Assembly (NCBI GenBank): GCA_028684815.1
Contig: JAQUFE010000016.1
Span: 1-45,527, forward strand
Reading direction: 5' to 3'
From: Sulfurimonas sp.
GTDB taxonomy: Bacteria > Campylobacterota > Campylobacteria > Campylobacterales > Sulfurimonadaceae
DNA: 45,527 bases
Shown here: positions 24,477 to 34,976 of the stretch, in pieces
Layout of the letters: each line of letters starts with the position of its first letter
Position numbering within the stretch: the first letter of the stretch is position 1
The notes under the pieces: generated by a model
Databases searched by the model: none
What the model was told of the DNA's origin: nothing
Seen by the model: only the letters and a program-made list of their open reading frames with translations
Position numbers and translations under genes: made by a program

Positions 24477-27400
24477 TTTTTATCTGCCTCACTTCATAAT
24501 ATTTTCTAAGCCACATATCAGCTGGACTTATCATTCTATACATTACGGGTACGATAAGAAGTGTTAGAACCATTGAGCTAAGAAGTCCACCAATAATGGC
24601 TATAGACATCGGTGCTTTTGTCTCACTTCCTAGCCCATCTCCCATCGCAAGTGGGAGCATTGCAAAAATCATAGCTAGAGTTGTCATAAGGATGGGTCTT
24701 AATCTCTTCTCTCCTGCTTCAATAAGTGCAGCATCTACATCTTTTCCATCTTCTACAGCATGGTTTGCAAAGTCAACTAAAAGTACAGCATTTTTTCCAA
24801 CCATTCCCATAAGTAACATAAAGCCAATCATAACAAACAGACTAAACTGTAAACCTGAGATATAGAGAGCCAAAATAACTCCAATGATACTAAGTGGGAG
24901 TGCCATCATGATGATAATAGGCTGAATAAGCGACTCATATAAAACTGCTAAGATGATAAACATAAGTATCACACTAAGCCCAACAGCCATGGCAAAAGCT
25001 TCCCCAGTTTTTTGCATCTCTTCAGCAAAACCAGTAAATCTATATGTAACATCTTCTGGCATCAACTCCTCTATACTTTCCTTTGTATAACTCACTGCTC
25101 CACCTAAGTCTAACCCAAACAAATCAGCGAAAACTGTTACCTGTCTCTGTCTATCGAAGTGGTTTATAGATGCAAGCGCCTTTGACTCAGTAAAAGTCAC
25201 AAGCCCATCAAGATATACAAACGCTCCCTCTTTTGTGCGAAGTTGAATCTTTTTTACATCATCTAAACTAACTCTATTTTTATCATCAAATCTTAGTGTG
25301 ATGTTATACTGTTTTCCATCCTCTTCAAAGTAGGAAATCTCCAAATCACTTGAAAATGCAGTAGAAATCGCTTCTGCAATTTGTGATGCGCTGATACCAA
25401 GCCTTGAGGCATTTTGTCTAATGATGTTTACATCTATCTGAGGTTTGGCATCATCTAAATTTGTATCTATATCAACAAAACCTTTTTTCTTTCTCAAATG
25501 CTCTATAAGGTTATTTTTTGCAATATCTAGACTTTGGAATGAGTCTGACTTTAAAACTATCTGATATGGAACTGAGGCGCCTGCTCCTTTTATACTTGGA
25601 ATTGCCGCTGCAGTTATAAACATATCTTTAGAAAATGGTTTCATCTGCTCTCTAAAGTTTTGAGTTATCTCCTCTTGATTTAGCTCTCTCTTATCTTTTT
25701 CAAGAAGCTTCACATAGATAAGAGCCTTGTGTTTTTCTTGTGCAGTGTTATAGCCAATGTTAAGCGTCGTATAGGCAACATGTTTATCCTCTTTTATGAG
25801 CTTCTCTACCTCTTTTGACTTTCTTATCATCTCTTCTAGTGAGATGCCAGCATCTGCTTTTATATTTATCTCTAACTCTGCTTTATCCTCTTTTGGAATA
25901 AAGTCTATCCCTATAGTAGAAAAAAGGCTTAAAGAGCCAAAAAAAAGTGCAAAAATCACTATTAAAGTTATGGTTTTAAACCTTAAAACTAATCTTAAAA
26001 TCTTCTCATAAAACCTCTCTATAGCTTGAAATATAGGCTCAGTTTTAGAGTAAAAGAGACTCTCTTTCTTCTGCAAAGTTCTAGCGCTAAGACTTGGGAT
26101 AAAACTAAGTGCTATTGTGTATGAGATAACAACCGCAAAACCAACTGTCATAGCAAAAGACTCAAAAAATCGCCCTACTATTCCACTCATAAAAGAGACT
26201 GGGATAAAAACTGCCAAAAGCATAGCAGAGATGGCTAAGATGGTAAAAGCTATCTCTTTTGTTCCATACAAAGCTGCATCAAACTTGCCCATACCAGCTT
26301 CCATCTTTTTATAAATGTTCTCGATAACCACAATAGCATCATCGATAATGATTCCTATAGCTAAGGTAAGCCCAATAAGGGTCATCCTATTTAACTCAAA
26401 TCCCATATAGTCCATAAGTGCAAATGTTCCCATTATGGATGTAGGAATAGAGATAGCTGATACTAAAGTAATAGTCATATTTCTTAAAAAGATAAAAACA
26501 ATAATAGCAGCAAGGATAGAGCCATAGATAAGGTCAAACTCAACGCTCTTTAGTGAGTCTATGATAAAAGGAGTGGTATCATTTATAACAGTTACTTCAA
26601 AATCATCTTTTGCCATCGCTTGGAGTTCTGGAATGATTTTTTTGACATTTTTAACTATATCTATAGTGTTAGTTCCTGAGATTTTTTGTATCTCAAGCAT
26701 TACACCCTCTGCGCTATTATAAGATGCATAACTCTTTGCATCACTCATCTCATCTGAGACTTGTGCTATATCTTTTAGTTTTATATCTCCCTTTATCTTT
26801 ATCTCTTTTAAGTCTTCAACTCTTAGAGCATCTGCTTGAGTCTTTAGTATGAACTCCTCTGTAGCAGTTATAAGTTTACCACCGCCAATTTTGACATTTT
26901 CACGAGCTACTATCTCATTTAGCTCACTAATAGTGATGCCAAACTTATTAAGCAGTTGTGGGTCTGGAAATATTTTTATCTCTCTATCTTGATATCCAAT
27001 GATATTTACACCACCAACATCATTTATCTTTTGAAGTTTTGGTTTTACCTTCTCATCTGCAAAAATCATCAGTTTTTGCATAGATTCACCCTTTGTACTT
27101 AAAAAAACATTTATGATAGATGCCCCGCCAATATCTAGTTTGCTTACAAGCGGCATCTTGGCATCACGAGGTAGAGTTACAGCTGCTACCTTATCTCTAA
27201 CATCATTTGCCGCCTCATCAATATCTCTTTCTAAAAAAAACTTTACAGTTACAACACTAATGCCCTCACTGCTCGTTGAGATGATATTATCAACCCCTCC
27301 AATACTAGAGACTGCTTCTTCTATCTCCTCTGTTATTTGAGACTCAATAGTACTAGCTTCAGCCCCTGGATAGAGTGTTTTTATGGTAACTATGGGAAAG

Positions 27401-27516
27401 TCAACATTTGGAAATAATGCTGTTGGCATCGACTTATAGCTCATAAGCCCAAAAATCACCATAGAGACAACATACATGAGTGTTGTGATGGGTTTGTTTA
27501 TGGCATATTTATACAT
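24466..27516 (-). CDS. RND efflux transporter, inner-membrane pump, second set
   Basis: 1016-aa resistance-nodulation-division permease driven by protons. The helix-4 motif AIGIIIDDAIVVIEN (about 390) carries the paired Asp of the proton relay and GMVGKNAVLLVDFA (about 905) the partner Lys. There are two large periplasmic loops and twelve expected membrane helices. More distant from AcrB than the pump at 29.5-32.6 kb. Follows the adaptor gene by 10 bp and overlaps the DUF2798-like gene. Substrates unknown. Confidence 0.93.
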   Translation of the reverse strand: MYKYAINKPITTLMYVVSMVIFGLMSYKSMPTALFPNVDFPIVTIKTLYPGAEASTIESQITEEIEEAVSSIGGVDNIISTSSEGISVVTVKFFLERDIDEAANDVRDKVAAVTLPRDAKMPLVSKLDIGGASIINVFLSTKGESMQKLMIFADEKVKPKLQKINDVGGVNIIGYQDREIKIFPDPQLLNKFGITISELNEIVARENVKIGGGKLITATEEFILKTQADALRVEDLKEIKIKGDIKLKDIAQVSDEMSDAKSYASYNSAEGVMLEIQKISGTNTIDIVKNVKKIIPELQAMAKDDFEVTVINDTTPFIIDSLKSVEFDLIYGSILAAIIVFIFLRNMTITLVSAISIPTSIMGTFALMDYMGFELNRMTLIGLTLAIGIIIDDAIVVIENIYKKMEAGMGKFDAALYGTKEIAFTILAISAMLLAVFIPVSFMSGIVGRFFESFAMTVGFAVVISYTIALSFIPSLSARTLQKKESLFYSKTEPIFQAIERFYEKILRLVLRFKTITLIVIFALFFGSLSLFSTIGIDFIPKEDKAELEINIKADAGISLEEMIRKSKEVEKLIKEDKHVAYTTLNIGYNTAQEKHKALIYVKLLEKDKRELNQEEITQNFREQMKPFSKDMFITAAAIPSIKGAGASVPYQIVLKSDSFQSLDIAKNNLIEHLRKKKGFVDIDTNLDDAKPQIDVNIIRQNASRLGISASQIAEAISTAFSSDLEISYFEEDGKQYNITLRFDDKNRVSLDDVKKIQLRTKEGAFVYLDGLVTFTESKALASINHFDRQRQVTVFADLFGLDLGGAVSYTKESIEELMPEDVTYRFTGFAEEMQKTGEAFAMAVGLSVILMFIILAVLYESLIQPIIIMMALPLSIIGVILALYISGLQFSLFVMIGFMLLMGMVGKNAVLLVDFANHAVEDGKDVDAALIEAGEKRLRPILMTTLAMIFAMLPLAMGDGLGSETKAPMSIAIIGGLLSSMVLTLLIVPVMYRMISPADMWLRKYYEVRQIKNDR

Positions 27517-27526
27517 AAACTTCTAC

Positions 27527-28273
27527 CTACTTAGCTACACTAATGTAGCCCTCGCCAAAGAGTCCAACTACAAAACCATTAGCTTCTACTTCTGCTTTTA
27601 TCTTTCTATTGTCGCTATTAGCTATAGGATAGACTTTAGAAATTTTTCCTGTGTAGTTGTTATCATCACCATTGACACTATACTTAACGCTATCTCCAAC
27701 TTTTACACTCTTCCAATATTTTTGGTCAAACTCAAAGATAAGTTTTCTTTTGCTTTTACTTTGAACTTTAAAAATAGTGCGAAGCATCATGCCACTTACA
27801 ACATCTCCAACCTCAACACTTTTCTCTACTATAACGCCATCAAAAGGAGCAAAAACTTCGCTTCTATCAAGTAGTGCTTTTTGATAATGAAGGTTTGCTT
27901 TTGCAGAACTTAGAGCTACTTTTGCTCTCTCATAAGCCAAAGTGTATTGATCAAATTTTGCTTCATCTATAAGATTTTTGATAAAAAGTTGCCTCTCATA
28001 ATCCCTTTTTGAAAACTTCAAAGTAACCTCAGCTTCTTGGAGTTTTGCTTTTGCGATATCAAGAGATGCCACTAAGTCATCATTTTGGAGTTTTGCTAAA
28101 CTTTGACCTTTTTTAACCTCACTTGAGACATCTACAAAAACTTTATCCACTATACCGCTAGAGTAAAATGCTAGGTTTGCACTCTTGTCAGCCTCAATGT
28201 TAAAAGTTGCATAAATCTCTTGTGCATCTAGACTAATTATAATCGCTAATACTATCAATACTATTTTTCTCAT
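27527..28273 (-). CDS. RND periplasmic adaptor (membrane fusion protein), short
   Basis: 248 aa with signal peptide MRKIVLIVLAIIISLDAQ. It shows a lipoyl half-motif VDKVFVDVSSEVKKGQSLAKL, an alpha-helical hairpin (about 75-140) rich in Ala/Lys, then the second half-motif APFDGVIVEKSVEVGDVV, and a beta-barrel domain. At 248 aa it lacks most of the membrane-proximal domain present in the 380-aa paralogue at 32.6 kb. Four-base overlap with tolC2. Confidence 0.9.
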   Translation of the reverse strand: MRKIVLIVLAIIISLDAQEIYATFNIEADKSANLAFYSSGIVDKVFVDVSSEVKKGQSLAKLQNDDLVASLDIAKAKLQEAEVTLKFSKRDYERQLFIKNLIDEAKFDQYTLAYERAKVALSSAKANLHYQKALLDRSEVFAPFDGVIVEKSVEVGDVVSGMMLRTIFKVQSKSKRKLIFEFDQKYWKSVKVGDSVKYSVNGDDNNYTGKISKVYPIANSDNRKIKAEVEANGFVVGLFGEGYISVAK

Positions 28274-29499
28274 CTTAAAAATTCCTCAATATTTTTTCCA
28301 GCATAGTAGTAGTAAGATGCATAAGCTATCTCTAAATCATTTAGCGCTCTCTCGTAGAGGGCTTTAGCTTCAGTTTGAGATGTGAGTGCATCTAGATATA
28401 CTATATTATCAACAATACCAGCATCGTATTTTTTAGATATTGTCACAAATGCACTCTGTGCTGAGACTAAGGCACTCTTTGCACTCTTTATCTTAACTCT
28501 TCCTATCTCTATAGCTTCAAGAGCCAATTCATAAAACATAGTTTGCTCTTTTTTAGAGTAGGAGAGCTGAGTACTTAGTGCTTGAGAGTTTATCAAAATC
28601 GACTCTTTGCTTTTTAAAACACTACCCATATCAAAGAGTCTCATATTTAGAGAGAGGAGAAGTTGGTTTTGATTATCTAGCCCTTTTGGATGCGTGGCAT
28701 CGTATCTGTCATATCCATAGATGCTATACGTGTCTTCTATTTTTATCTGAGGAGAGTAGATGCTACTAAGTGAATCCGCACTGCTGATGAGTGCATCTCT
28801 GTTTGCTATGAGTGCTTTTATATTGTCTGTTAGCTCTAGCTCCCCTCTCACAAACTCTTTAAACTTAGAGTCATCAAGCGTTGCTATATCTTTTCCAACC
28901 TTTAACTCTAAGGCTTTTTTCAAAGAGATAATTTTAAATCGTAAAGACTCCATCTCATAGATATTGGTATCGTATGCAGCTTGGAGTCTATCTACATCAT
29001 CACTTGTTGCTACTTTTGCTATAACAAACTGCATCACTCTTTGAAGTTGTTCATAGAGAGATTTTTTCGCTTCTTCTCTTGAAGCAAAGGCTGCTTCAAA
29101 GCTCTTTATATTGAAAAAATCTTCTACTATTTCAAGGCTCAAACTCTTTTTAGTTGACTCTGTCTCAAAACCACTAGCCTTAAACTCATGCTCACTCTTT
29201 TTTAAGAGGGCTGACTTTTTTCCACCATCGTAGATATCAAAAGAGATTTTTGCAAAACCGCTATAGATATCTCCAGGCTGTGTCGGAGTTCTATCTTCAT
29301 TTGTGTTATACATCGCACCTACATCTATAGTAGGAAAATAAGCACTCTCTTTTGAGTCAACTTCTAACTTTTTTGCTTTTTTGTTTAACTCTTTTGAGAC
29401 AACAATCTCACTATTTTGAGTAGCATACTCAAGAAGAGACTTAAGAGAGTCCGCGTATATAAAAGCAGGGATAATTAAAAAAAGTAATTTTGTTTTTAT
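28270..29499 (-). CDS. TolC-family outer-membrane efflux protein, second set, apparent ATA start
   Basis: Outer-membrane channel of the second pump. An ATG-based call gives only 347 aa (from 29313) and removes the signal peptide and first repeat. Reading upstream the frame stays open to ATA at 29497-29499, giving 409 aa, against 408 aa for the TolC paralogue at 33.75 kb. The N-terminus would be (M)KTKLLFLIIPAFIYADSL, matching the paralogue's MTKLLLLVIPVFIYAESL. The ATA overlaps the stop of the RND gene as TAATA, where TAATG is used elsewhere in this window. AAGGA lies 6 nt beyond. Likely a G to A change in the start codon, with translation reduced or AUA-initiated. Confidence 0.85.
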   Translation of the reverse strand: MKTKLLFLIIPAFIYADSLKSLLEYATQNSEIVVSKELNKKAKKLEVDSKESAYFPTIDVGAMYNTNEDRTPTQPGDIYSGFAKISFDIYDGGKKSALLKKSEHEFKASGFETESTKKSLSLEIVEDFFNIKSFEAAFASREEAKKSLYEQLQRVMQFVIAKVATSDDVDRLQAAYDTNIYEMESLRFKIISLKKALELKVGKDIATLDDSKFKEFVRGELELTDNIKALIANRDALISSADSLSSIYSPQIKIEDTYSIYGYDRYDATHPKGLDNQNQLLLSLNMRLFDMGSVLKSKESILINSQALSTQLSYSKKEQTMFYELALEAIEIGRVKIKSAKSALVSAQSAFVTISKKYDAGIVDNIVYLDALTSQTEAKALYERALNDLEIAYASYYYYAGKNIEEFLR

Positions 29500-32400
29500 T
29501 ATTTTTCCTTAGTTAGTTTGCCTTTTATTTTCATTACAATATAGAAAAATAGAGGAATAAAAAGTACCCCAATTATTGTAGCAGCTATCATACCACCAAC
29601 AACCGTTGTACCAATTATATGCCGACTTGACGAGCCTGCACCTGAGCTTAGTGCAAGTGGAAGTGTTCCTGCAATAAACGCCAAAGATGTCATAACAATA
29701 GGCCTAAATCTAAGTCTTGCAGCTTCAATGGTAGCATCATAGAGTGTCTTACCAGCTCTTAACTCTTCCATCGCAAACTCTACAATCAAGATAGCGTTTT
29801 TGGCGGATAAGCCGACCAAGGTGACTAAACCAACCTGAAAATAAATATCTGCTTCTAAACTTCTCAAAAGTACAGCAACAGCTGCACCAAAAATTGCAAA
29901 GGGAATAGAGATAATTACAGCTAGTGGAATACTCCAACTCTCATAAAGTGCTGCAAGAATTAAAAACACAAATATAATAGCATATATAGAGGTGTAGTTA
30001 CCCTCAGATTCTAGTTTTTTCTCTTGATATGTAGTTCCACCCCATGCTATAAAATAACCATCTGGAAGCACACTCTTTGATATCTCTTCTATTGCCTCAG
30101 TAGCATCACTTGAAGCGAACCCAAGAGCTGGAGAACCTGTTATTTGTGCAGATGTAAACATGTTAAATCTTTGGATAACACTTGCATCTACTTTTCTTGT
30201 AAGTTTTACAAGCTCACTAATAGGAGTAAGTGAGCCATTTTCTGCTCTTACAAAGGTATTTTTAAACTCCAACACTGAAGATCTATACTTTGACTCAGAC
30301 TGTATATTTACATGAAAAGTTCTACCAAAGAAGTTTAGATCATTTATATAGCCTTTTCCAAATGTACTTTGAATCGTTGTAAATATATCCTCAATTTTTA
30401 TGCCCATAGATTTAGCTTTTAGTCTATCTATCTCTAAAAGATATTGAGGTACATTCGTGCTTAGTGTCGTTCTCACCGCTGTTAGTCTCTTATCTTTTGA
30501 TGCTTTTTCAACTATCTCTTTTACATAGAGATCTAGCGTTTGTATATCTTGACCTGTTCTATCTTGAACCCACATCTCAAAACCGCCAGTTGTACTCATA
30601 CCCATAATCGGAGGTGGAGCTACTGGGATAACAAAAGCATCTTTATTTTGCATAAGTTGCATCATAAATTTATCAGCTAAGGCTTGAGCACTTTGATCTG
30701 GATTTGGTCTCTCATCCCAAGGTTTTAACTTTGTAAATATAACAGCAGAGTCAGATTTATATGCAGATGTAATAAAATCAAGTCCTGTAATAACAGCTGT
30801 TGCATCTACATTTGGATTTTCTCTTAACTCATCTGCAACACCGTTTGCAATGATTGCAGTCTCGCCCATTGATGTAGATGGCATAGTAAATGTTAGTCCA
30901 AATAACATACCTTTATCTTCATTTGGAACTAGACCTGTTGGTATCTTATCCATCAAAGAGAGTGTTGAGTATAAAAGGATTGCAAAGAGTGCTAAAGAGA
31001 AAAACCATAGTCTTATAGTCTGCTTTGTCACCTTTACAAAAACTGTAGTTAACCAATCAAAAAATTGGTTAAACTTTCTTATGGGCCAAATAGGCTCTGC
31101 TTCATGATCTTTTAGAAAGATTGGGCAAAGAGCAGGAGTTAGTGTAAGAGCTACTATACCAGAGATAGATACTGCAATTACAATCGTAATAGCAAACTGC
31201 TGATACATAACACCACTAAAGCCACCAGTAAATGCCGCTGGAATAAAAACAGCTGAGAGAACTAAAATAATCGCAACCAAAGGAGCGGTAAGCTCTCTCA
31301 TAGCTTCTATAGTCGCCTCTTTTACACTTACGGCTTTTGTTTTTAAAATCCTCTCAACATTCTCTACAACAATAATAGCATCATCAACAACAAGTCCGAT
31401 CGCTAAAATAAGACCAAAAAGTGTAAGTAAGTTTATGGAAAATCCAGCAATATAAAGACCAGCAAATGTACCAAGTATTGAGACTGGAATAGCAAGAATT
31501 GGAATAAGAGTAGCTCTAAGATTACCTAAAAACAGAAATACAAGAATAGTAACAAAAACAACAGCTTCAAGAAGAGTTTTTATAACTTCATTGATAGATT
31601 CATCCACAAAGAGAGTTGCATCGTATGGAAAGTGATACTCTAAATCCTCTGGAAAGTTTTTTGCTAACTCTTCGAGTTTTTTATCAACACTGTTTGCAAC
31701 CTCTAAAGCATTTGCACCAGGAGCTAGAAAGATGCCAACTGGCATCATAGCCTCACCATTATATGTACTCATAGTATCTATACTATCCGCACCAATAGTT
31801 ATCTTTGCAATATCCTTTAGCTTAAGAGTTGAACCATCAGAATTTGAGCGAATTATAATCTCTTCAAACTCTGCAACTGTCTTTAATCTACCTTTTGTAG
31901 TAAGAGAGTAGGTAAAAGGTTTTATCTCCTGCATTGGTTCAGCAGCGATTGAACCAGTTGAGTATTGTGCATTTTGGCTTCTGATGAGTTGTGTGATATC
32001 AGTTGGAATCATTCCATAGTGCGCTATCTTATCGGGGTCTATCCAAATTTGCATAGCATAATTTTTTTGTCCAAAAATTATCGCTTCACCAATACCTGCA
32101 ATCCTTTTTAGATCATCCATTACATTTATGTTTAAGTAGTTTGAGATAAAAGTACTATCATTAACACTATTTTTTGATGTAAATGCTATAACTTTTACTA
32201 TATCTGGCGAGCGCTCTTTTACACTTATACCTTGTCTGGTTACCTCAGGAGGCAATTTTCCATTGGCAAGTTGAACCCTGTTGTTTACATCTACTTTTGC
32301 TTGATCTACATCTGAACCAACCTCAAAATATACACTTAGAGTAAGTATCCCATTTGGAGATGCAGTCGAAGTCATATATATCATATTATCAACACCATTG

Positions 32401-32609
32401 ATAGCTTCTTCAAGTGTTGTAGATACGGTAGATGCTAATGTTTTTGCATCTGCACCAGGATATATAGCTTGTACTGTTATTTGTGGAGGAGCAACAGATG
32501 GATACTCTTGAATAGGTAGCTTAAACATAGCCAATATCCCAACAATAACCATTATCAGAGATAAAACAGTTGCAAAAATAGGTCTATGTATAAAAAATCT
32601 AGAAAACAT
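29499..32609 (-). CDS. RND efflux transporter, AcrB-like, first set
   Basis: 1036 aa, close to the AcrB/HAE-1 type: RFFIHRPIFATVLSLIM at the N-terminus, IQEYPSVAPP, GLVVDDAIIVVEN (proton-relay Asp pair, about 407-408), LTPALCPIFL, and LVGLSAKNAILIVEFA with the relay Lys (about 937). One base after the MFP gene. Probably exports drugs, solvents or bile-like compounds under control of the adjacent TetR regulator. Confidence 0.95.
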   Translation of the reverse strand: MFSRFFIHRPIFATVLSLIMVIVGILAMFKLPIQEYPSVAPPQITVQAIYPGADAKTLASTVSTTLEEAINGVDNMIYMTSTASPNGILTLSVYFEVGSDVDQAKVDVNNRVQLANGKLPPEVTRQGISVKERSPDIVKVIAFTSKNSVNDSTFISNYLNINVMDDLKRIAGIGEAIIFGQKNYAMQIWIDPDKIAHYGMIPTDITQLIRSQNAQYSTGSIAAEPMQEIKPFTYSLTTKGRLKTVAEFEEIIIRSNSDGSTLKLKDIAKITIGADSIDTMSTYNGEAMMPVGIFLAPGANALEVANSVDKKLEELAKNFPEDLEYHFPYDATLFVDESINEVIKTLLEAVVFVTILVFLFLGNLRATLIPILAIPVSILGTFAGLYIAGFSINLLTLFGLILAIGLVVDDAIIVVENVERILKTKAVSVKEATIEAMRELTAPLVAIILVLSAVFIPAAFTGGFSGVMYQQFAITIVIAVSISGIVALTLTPALCPIFLKDHEAEPIWPIRKFNQFFDWLTTVFVKVTKQTIRLWFFSLALFAILLYSTLSLMDKIPTGLVPNEDKGMLFGLTFTMPSTSMGETAIIANGVADELRENPNVDATAVITGLDFITSAYKSDSAVIFTKLKPWDERPNPDQSAQALADKFMMQLMQNKDAFVIPVAPPPIMGMSTTGGFEMWVQDRTGQDIQTLDLYVKEIVEKASKDKRLTAVRTTLSTNVPQYLLEIDRLKAKSMGIKIEDIFTTIQSTFGKGYINDLNFFGRTFHVNIQSESKYRSSVLEFKNTFVRAENGSLTPISELVKLTRKVDASVIQRFNMFTSAQITGSPALGFASSDATEAIEEISKSVLPDGYFIAWGGTTYQEKKLESEGNYTSIYAIIFVFLILAALYESWSIPLAVIISIPFAIFGAAVAVLLRSLEADIYFQVGLVTLVGLSAKNAILIVEFAMEELRAGKTLYDATIEAARLRFRPIVMTSLAFIAGTLPLALSSGAGSSSRHIIGTTVVGGMIAATIIGVLFIPLFFYIVMKIKGKLTKEK

Positions 32610-32610
32610 T

Positions 32611-33753
32611 TTAGTTCCCTTCTTGGTTAATAATCTTATCTACTTCTACATTTGCACCTGGCTTTAATCTAAAGAAGTTGTTTACAATAACTCTATCACC
32701 ACTCTGTAGCAAACCATCTCTGATGATAAAATAATCACCACTCTCTTTTGCAAGCGTAACTGGTTTTACACCTACCACCCCATCTTTTTCTATCATAACA
32801 ATTGTTCCAAGAGGATTTTGTAAAACTGCTTTTTGAGGAATCGTAATAACATTTTTCTCAGTTATACCATGCAGAGCTACACGCACAAAACTACCAGGCA
32901 TTAAGAAGCCTTCACTATTGTCAATCTTTGCTCTTATCTTTACAGTAGCTGTATTTTTATCTACATTTACATCTATAAAATCAATCTCTCCACTTATATC
33001 AGTTAGCTTATTATCTACTTCTACAGATAGTTTTACTTTGTTATTCTCAGGCATCAACCAGATCTTATGTTTAAAATTTGCAAAGTCAGTTAGAGGCATA
33101 GAAAACGATGCAAAAACTACATCGTTATGTGTTATTTGTATAAGTTCTGTTGCAGGAGATGCAGAGACTAAACTACCAATATCAACTTTTTTAAGCCCAG
33201 TTGTCCCACTTATAGGTGCTCTTACTTTTGTATGGTCTAAATTTATTTGTGCTTGGTTTAGTTGCGCTTTTGCAAGTAAAAGAGCAGCAGCGGCTTCTTC
33301 ATAAGATGATAGTGCCTCATCTTTAGTTTGAGTACTTACTGCTTTTTTTAAGTAAAGTTCTTTGATTCTGTTCCAGTTTCTTGTTACTTTTTGTAAAGTA
33401 GCTTCGTTCATTTTTACAGACGCTTTTGCAGCATCTACCATAGCTGCATAGATATCATCTTCTATCTCATAAAGTAAGTCGCCTTTTTTTACTTTTTGAC
33501 CCTCAGTGAAGTGTTTTTTTTGCAAAATACCAAGAACTCGTGATACTACGTTAATATTTTGAAAAGACTCTATTTGAGCTGGATATTTTAAATCAACAGC
33601 TATGTTTTGAGCTTTTGGTATCACATAAATATCTGCTTTTGGTGCAGGCATCTGCTTTTGTTGCGCATCTGGGGCATCTTTGGCAAGTGATATAGATGGT
33701 AGCAAAATCATAGCTAGAGTTGAAGCTATAATTGTATGTTTTATTTTTCTCAT
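32611..33753 (-). CDS. RND periplasmic adaptor (membrane fusion protein), AcrA-like, first set
   Basis: 380 aa with signal peptide (MRKIKHTIIASTLAMILLPSISLA). Shows RVLGILQKKHFTEGQKVKKGDLLYEI (lipoyl half), a coiled-coil hairpin (about 95-170), VRAPISGTTGLKKVDIGSLV, and the beta-barrel plus membrane-proximal domains to GDRVIVNNFFRLKPGANVEV. All four canonical domains are present. The Ala signal end has no Cys, so it is not a lipoprotein. Overlaps tolC1 by four bases. Confidence 0.93.
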   Translation of the reverse strand: MRKIKHTIIASTLAMILLPSISLAKDAPDAQQKQMPAPKADIYVIPKAQNIAVDLKYPAQIESFQNINVVSRVLGILQKKHFTEGQKVKKGDLLYEIEDDIYAAMVDAAKASVKMNEATLQKVTRNWNRIKELYLKKAVSTQTKDEALSSYEEAAAALLLAKAQLNQAQINLDHTKVRAPISGTTGLKKVDIGSLVSASPATELIQITHNDVVFASFSMPLTDFANFKHKIWLMPENNKVKLSVEVDNKLTDISGEIDFIDVNVDKNTATVKIRAKIDNSEGFLMPGSFVRVALHGITEKNVITIPQKAVLQNPLGTIVMIEKDGVVGVKPVTLAKESGDYFIIRDGLLQSGDRVIVNNFFRLKPGANVEVDKIINQEGN

Positions 33754-34976
33754 TTTATATATTCCTTGATATTTTTATTTGTATGGTAGTAGTAAGATGC
33801 GTAAGAGATTTGAAGGTTATTTAGTGCTCTTTCATACTGGGATTTTGCATTAGTTCTCACACTTAGTGCATCTAGATATGTTACGTTATCTACTGAGCCA
33901 ACTTCGTATTTTTCTGATATTGTCTTATATGCACTCTCGGCAGATTCTAAAGAACTCTTTGCACTTTTTATCTGCGCTTTTGTTGTTCCTATCTTTAACA
34001 TTGCAAGTTCTACATTTACATCTTGTTCATGTATCGCATACTCTACTTCACTTTGTAGTGCTTTTTCTTCAAGTAAAAGTGCCTCTTTTTGTTTAGTAAT
34101 TACACCCATATCAAAAAGTCTCATATTTAGAGTTAGCATTAGCTTATTTTGATTCTCAGGTCCCTCTGGATGAGTTTTATCATATCTTTCATATCCATAA
34201 AGACTGTAAGTATCTTCTACCTTTACTTGAGGCATATTTGCTGAAGATATAACATTTGCACCATATTTAAGCGCTGAGGCACTAGATTTTAGTGCTAAAA
34301 TTGTGTCACTTATATCTTTTGTTATATCTTTTGGCTCTTCTATAAAAGCTTCCGCAATAGAATCAACTCTCTTACCTATTTTGATGCTTAGCAGCTTTTT
34401 TAAAGAGATTATTTGGTACTTAACTTGGTCTATTTGATATAGATTATCGCTATATTCAGCCTTTAGTCTATCTATCTCATCAATTGTTGCACTTCCTACA
34501 TCAAAAAACTTTTTGACTCTATCTAGTTCTGCTAAGAGCTGGAGTTCTTTGTCTTTTAGAGCGTTTAGAGTAGCTTCATCACTTTTTATATTGTAGTAAT
34601 CCTCAGTAATGCTTAGTTGCAAACTCTTTTTATATGAAAGAGAGTTATATTTCGCAGATAAAGATAGTTCTTGGTTTTGTTTTATAGTGTTTTGTGTCTC
34701 TCCACCACTATATAAATCAAGTGATATTTTTGCATAACCGCTATAGGTATCACCAGGAATACTCTTAGATCTATCATCATCTCTACTATAAAAAGCACCA
34801 GCATCTATCGTTGGATAGTACTCACTCTTAGAAGACTCAACTTCTTTTTCTCTAGCCATCTCTTTAAAATCTTTTGAAATTACCAACTTGTTGTTAGTGG
34901 TTGCAAAATCAAGTAGCGATTTTAAACTCTCTGCATATATAAATACTGGAATAACCAGCAGTAGTAATTTAGTCAT
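33750..34976 (-). CDS. TolC-family outer-membrane efflux protein, first set
   Basis: 408 aa from ATG 34976, which overlaps the tetR stop (AATGACTAA); an upstream ATG at 35006 would add MPYLIFWRKK from within tetR and is less likely. Signal peptide MTKLLLLVIPVFIYA, then two OEP repeats with long coiled coils and the motif YEVGSVDNVTYLDAL. Strongly similar to the second tolC in the same operon, so the pair arose by duplication. Confidence 0.92.
   Translation of the reverse strand: MTKLLLLVIPVFIYAESLKSLLDFATTNNKLVISKDFKEMAREKEVESSKSEYYPTIDAGAFYSRDDDRSKSIPGDTYSGYAKISLDLYSGGETQNTIKQNQELSLSAKYNSLSYKKSLQLSITEDYYNIKSDEATLNALKDKELQLLAELDRVKKFFDVGSATIDEIDRLKAEYSDNLYQIDQVKYQIISLKKLLSIKIGKRVDSIAEAFIEEPKDITKDISDTILALKSSASALKYGANVISSANMPQVKVEDTYSLYGYERYDKTHPEGPENQNKLMLTLNMRLFDMGVITKQKEALLLEEKALQSEVEYAIHEQDVNVELAMLKIGTTKAQIKSAKSSLESAESAYKTISEKYEVGSVDNVTYLDALSVRTNAKSQYERALNNLQISYASYYYHTNKNIKEYIK

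Noticed and set aside
28270-29313. TolC2 as a natural 347-aa short protein
   Set aside because: That start removes the signal peptide, and the upstream frame codes for sequence clearly homologous to the paralogue's N-terminus, so the ATA start is preferred.
29749-29937. Minus-strand 62-aa open frame inside the first RND gene
   Set aside because: Shadow of the RND frame; no independent start signal or domain.
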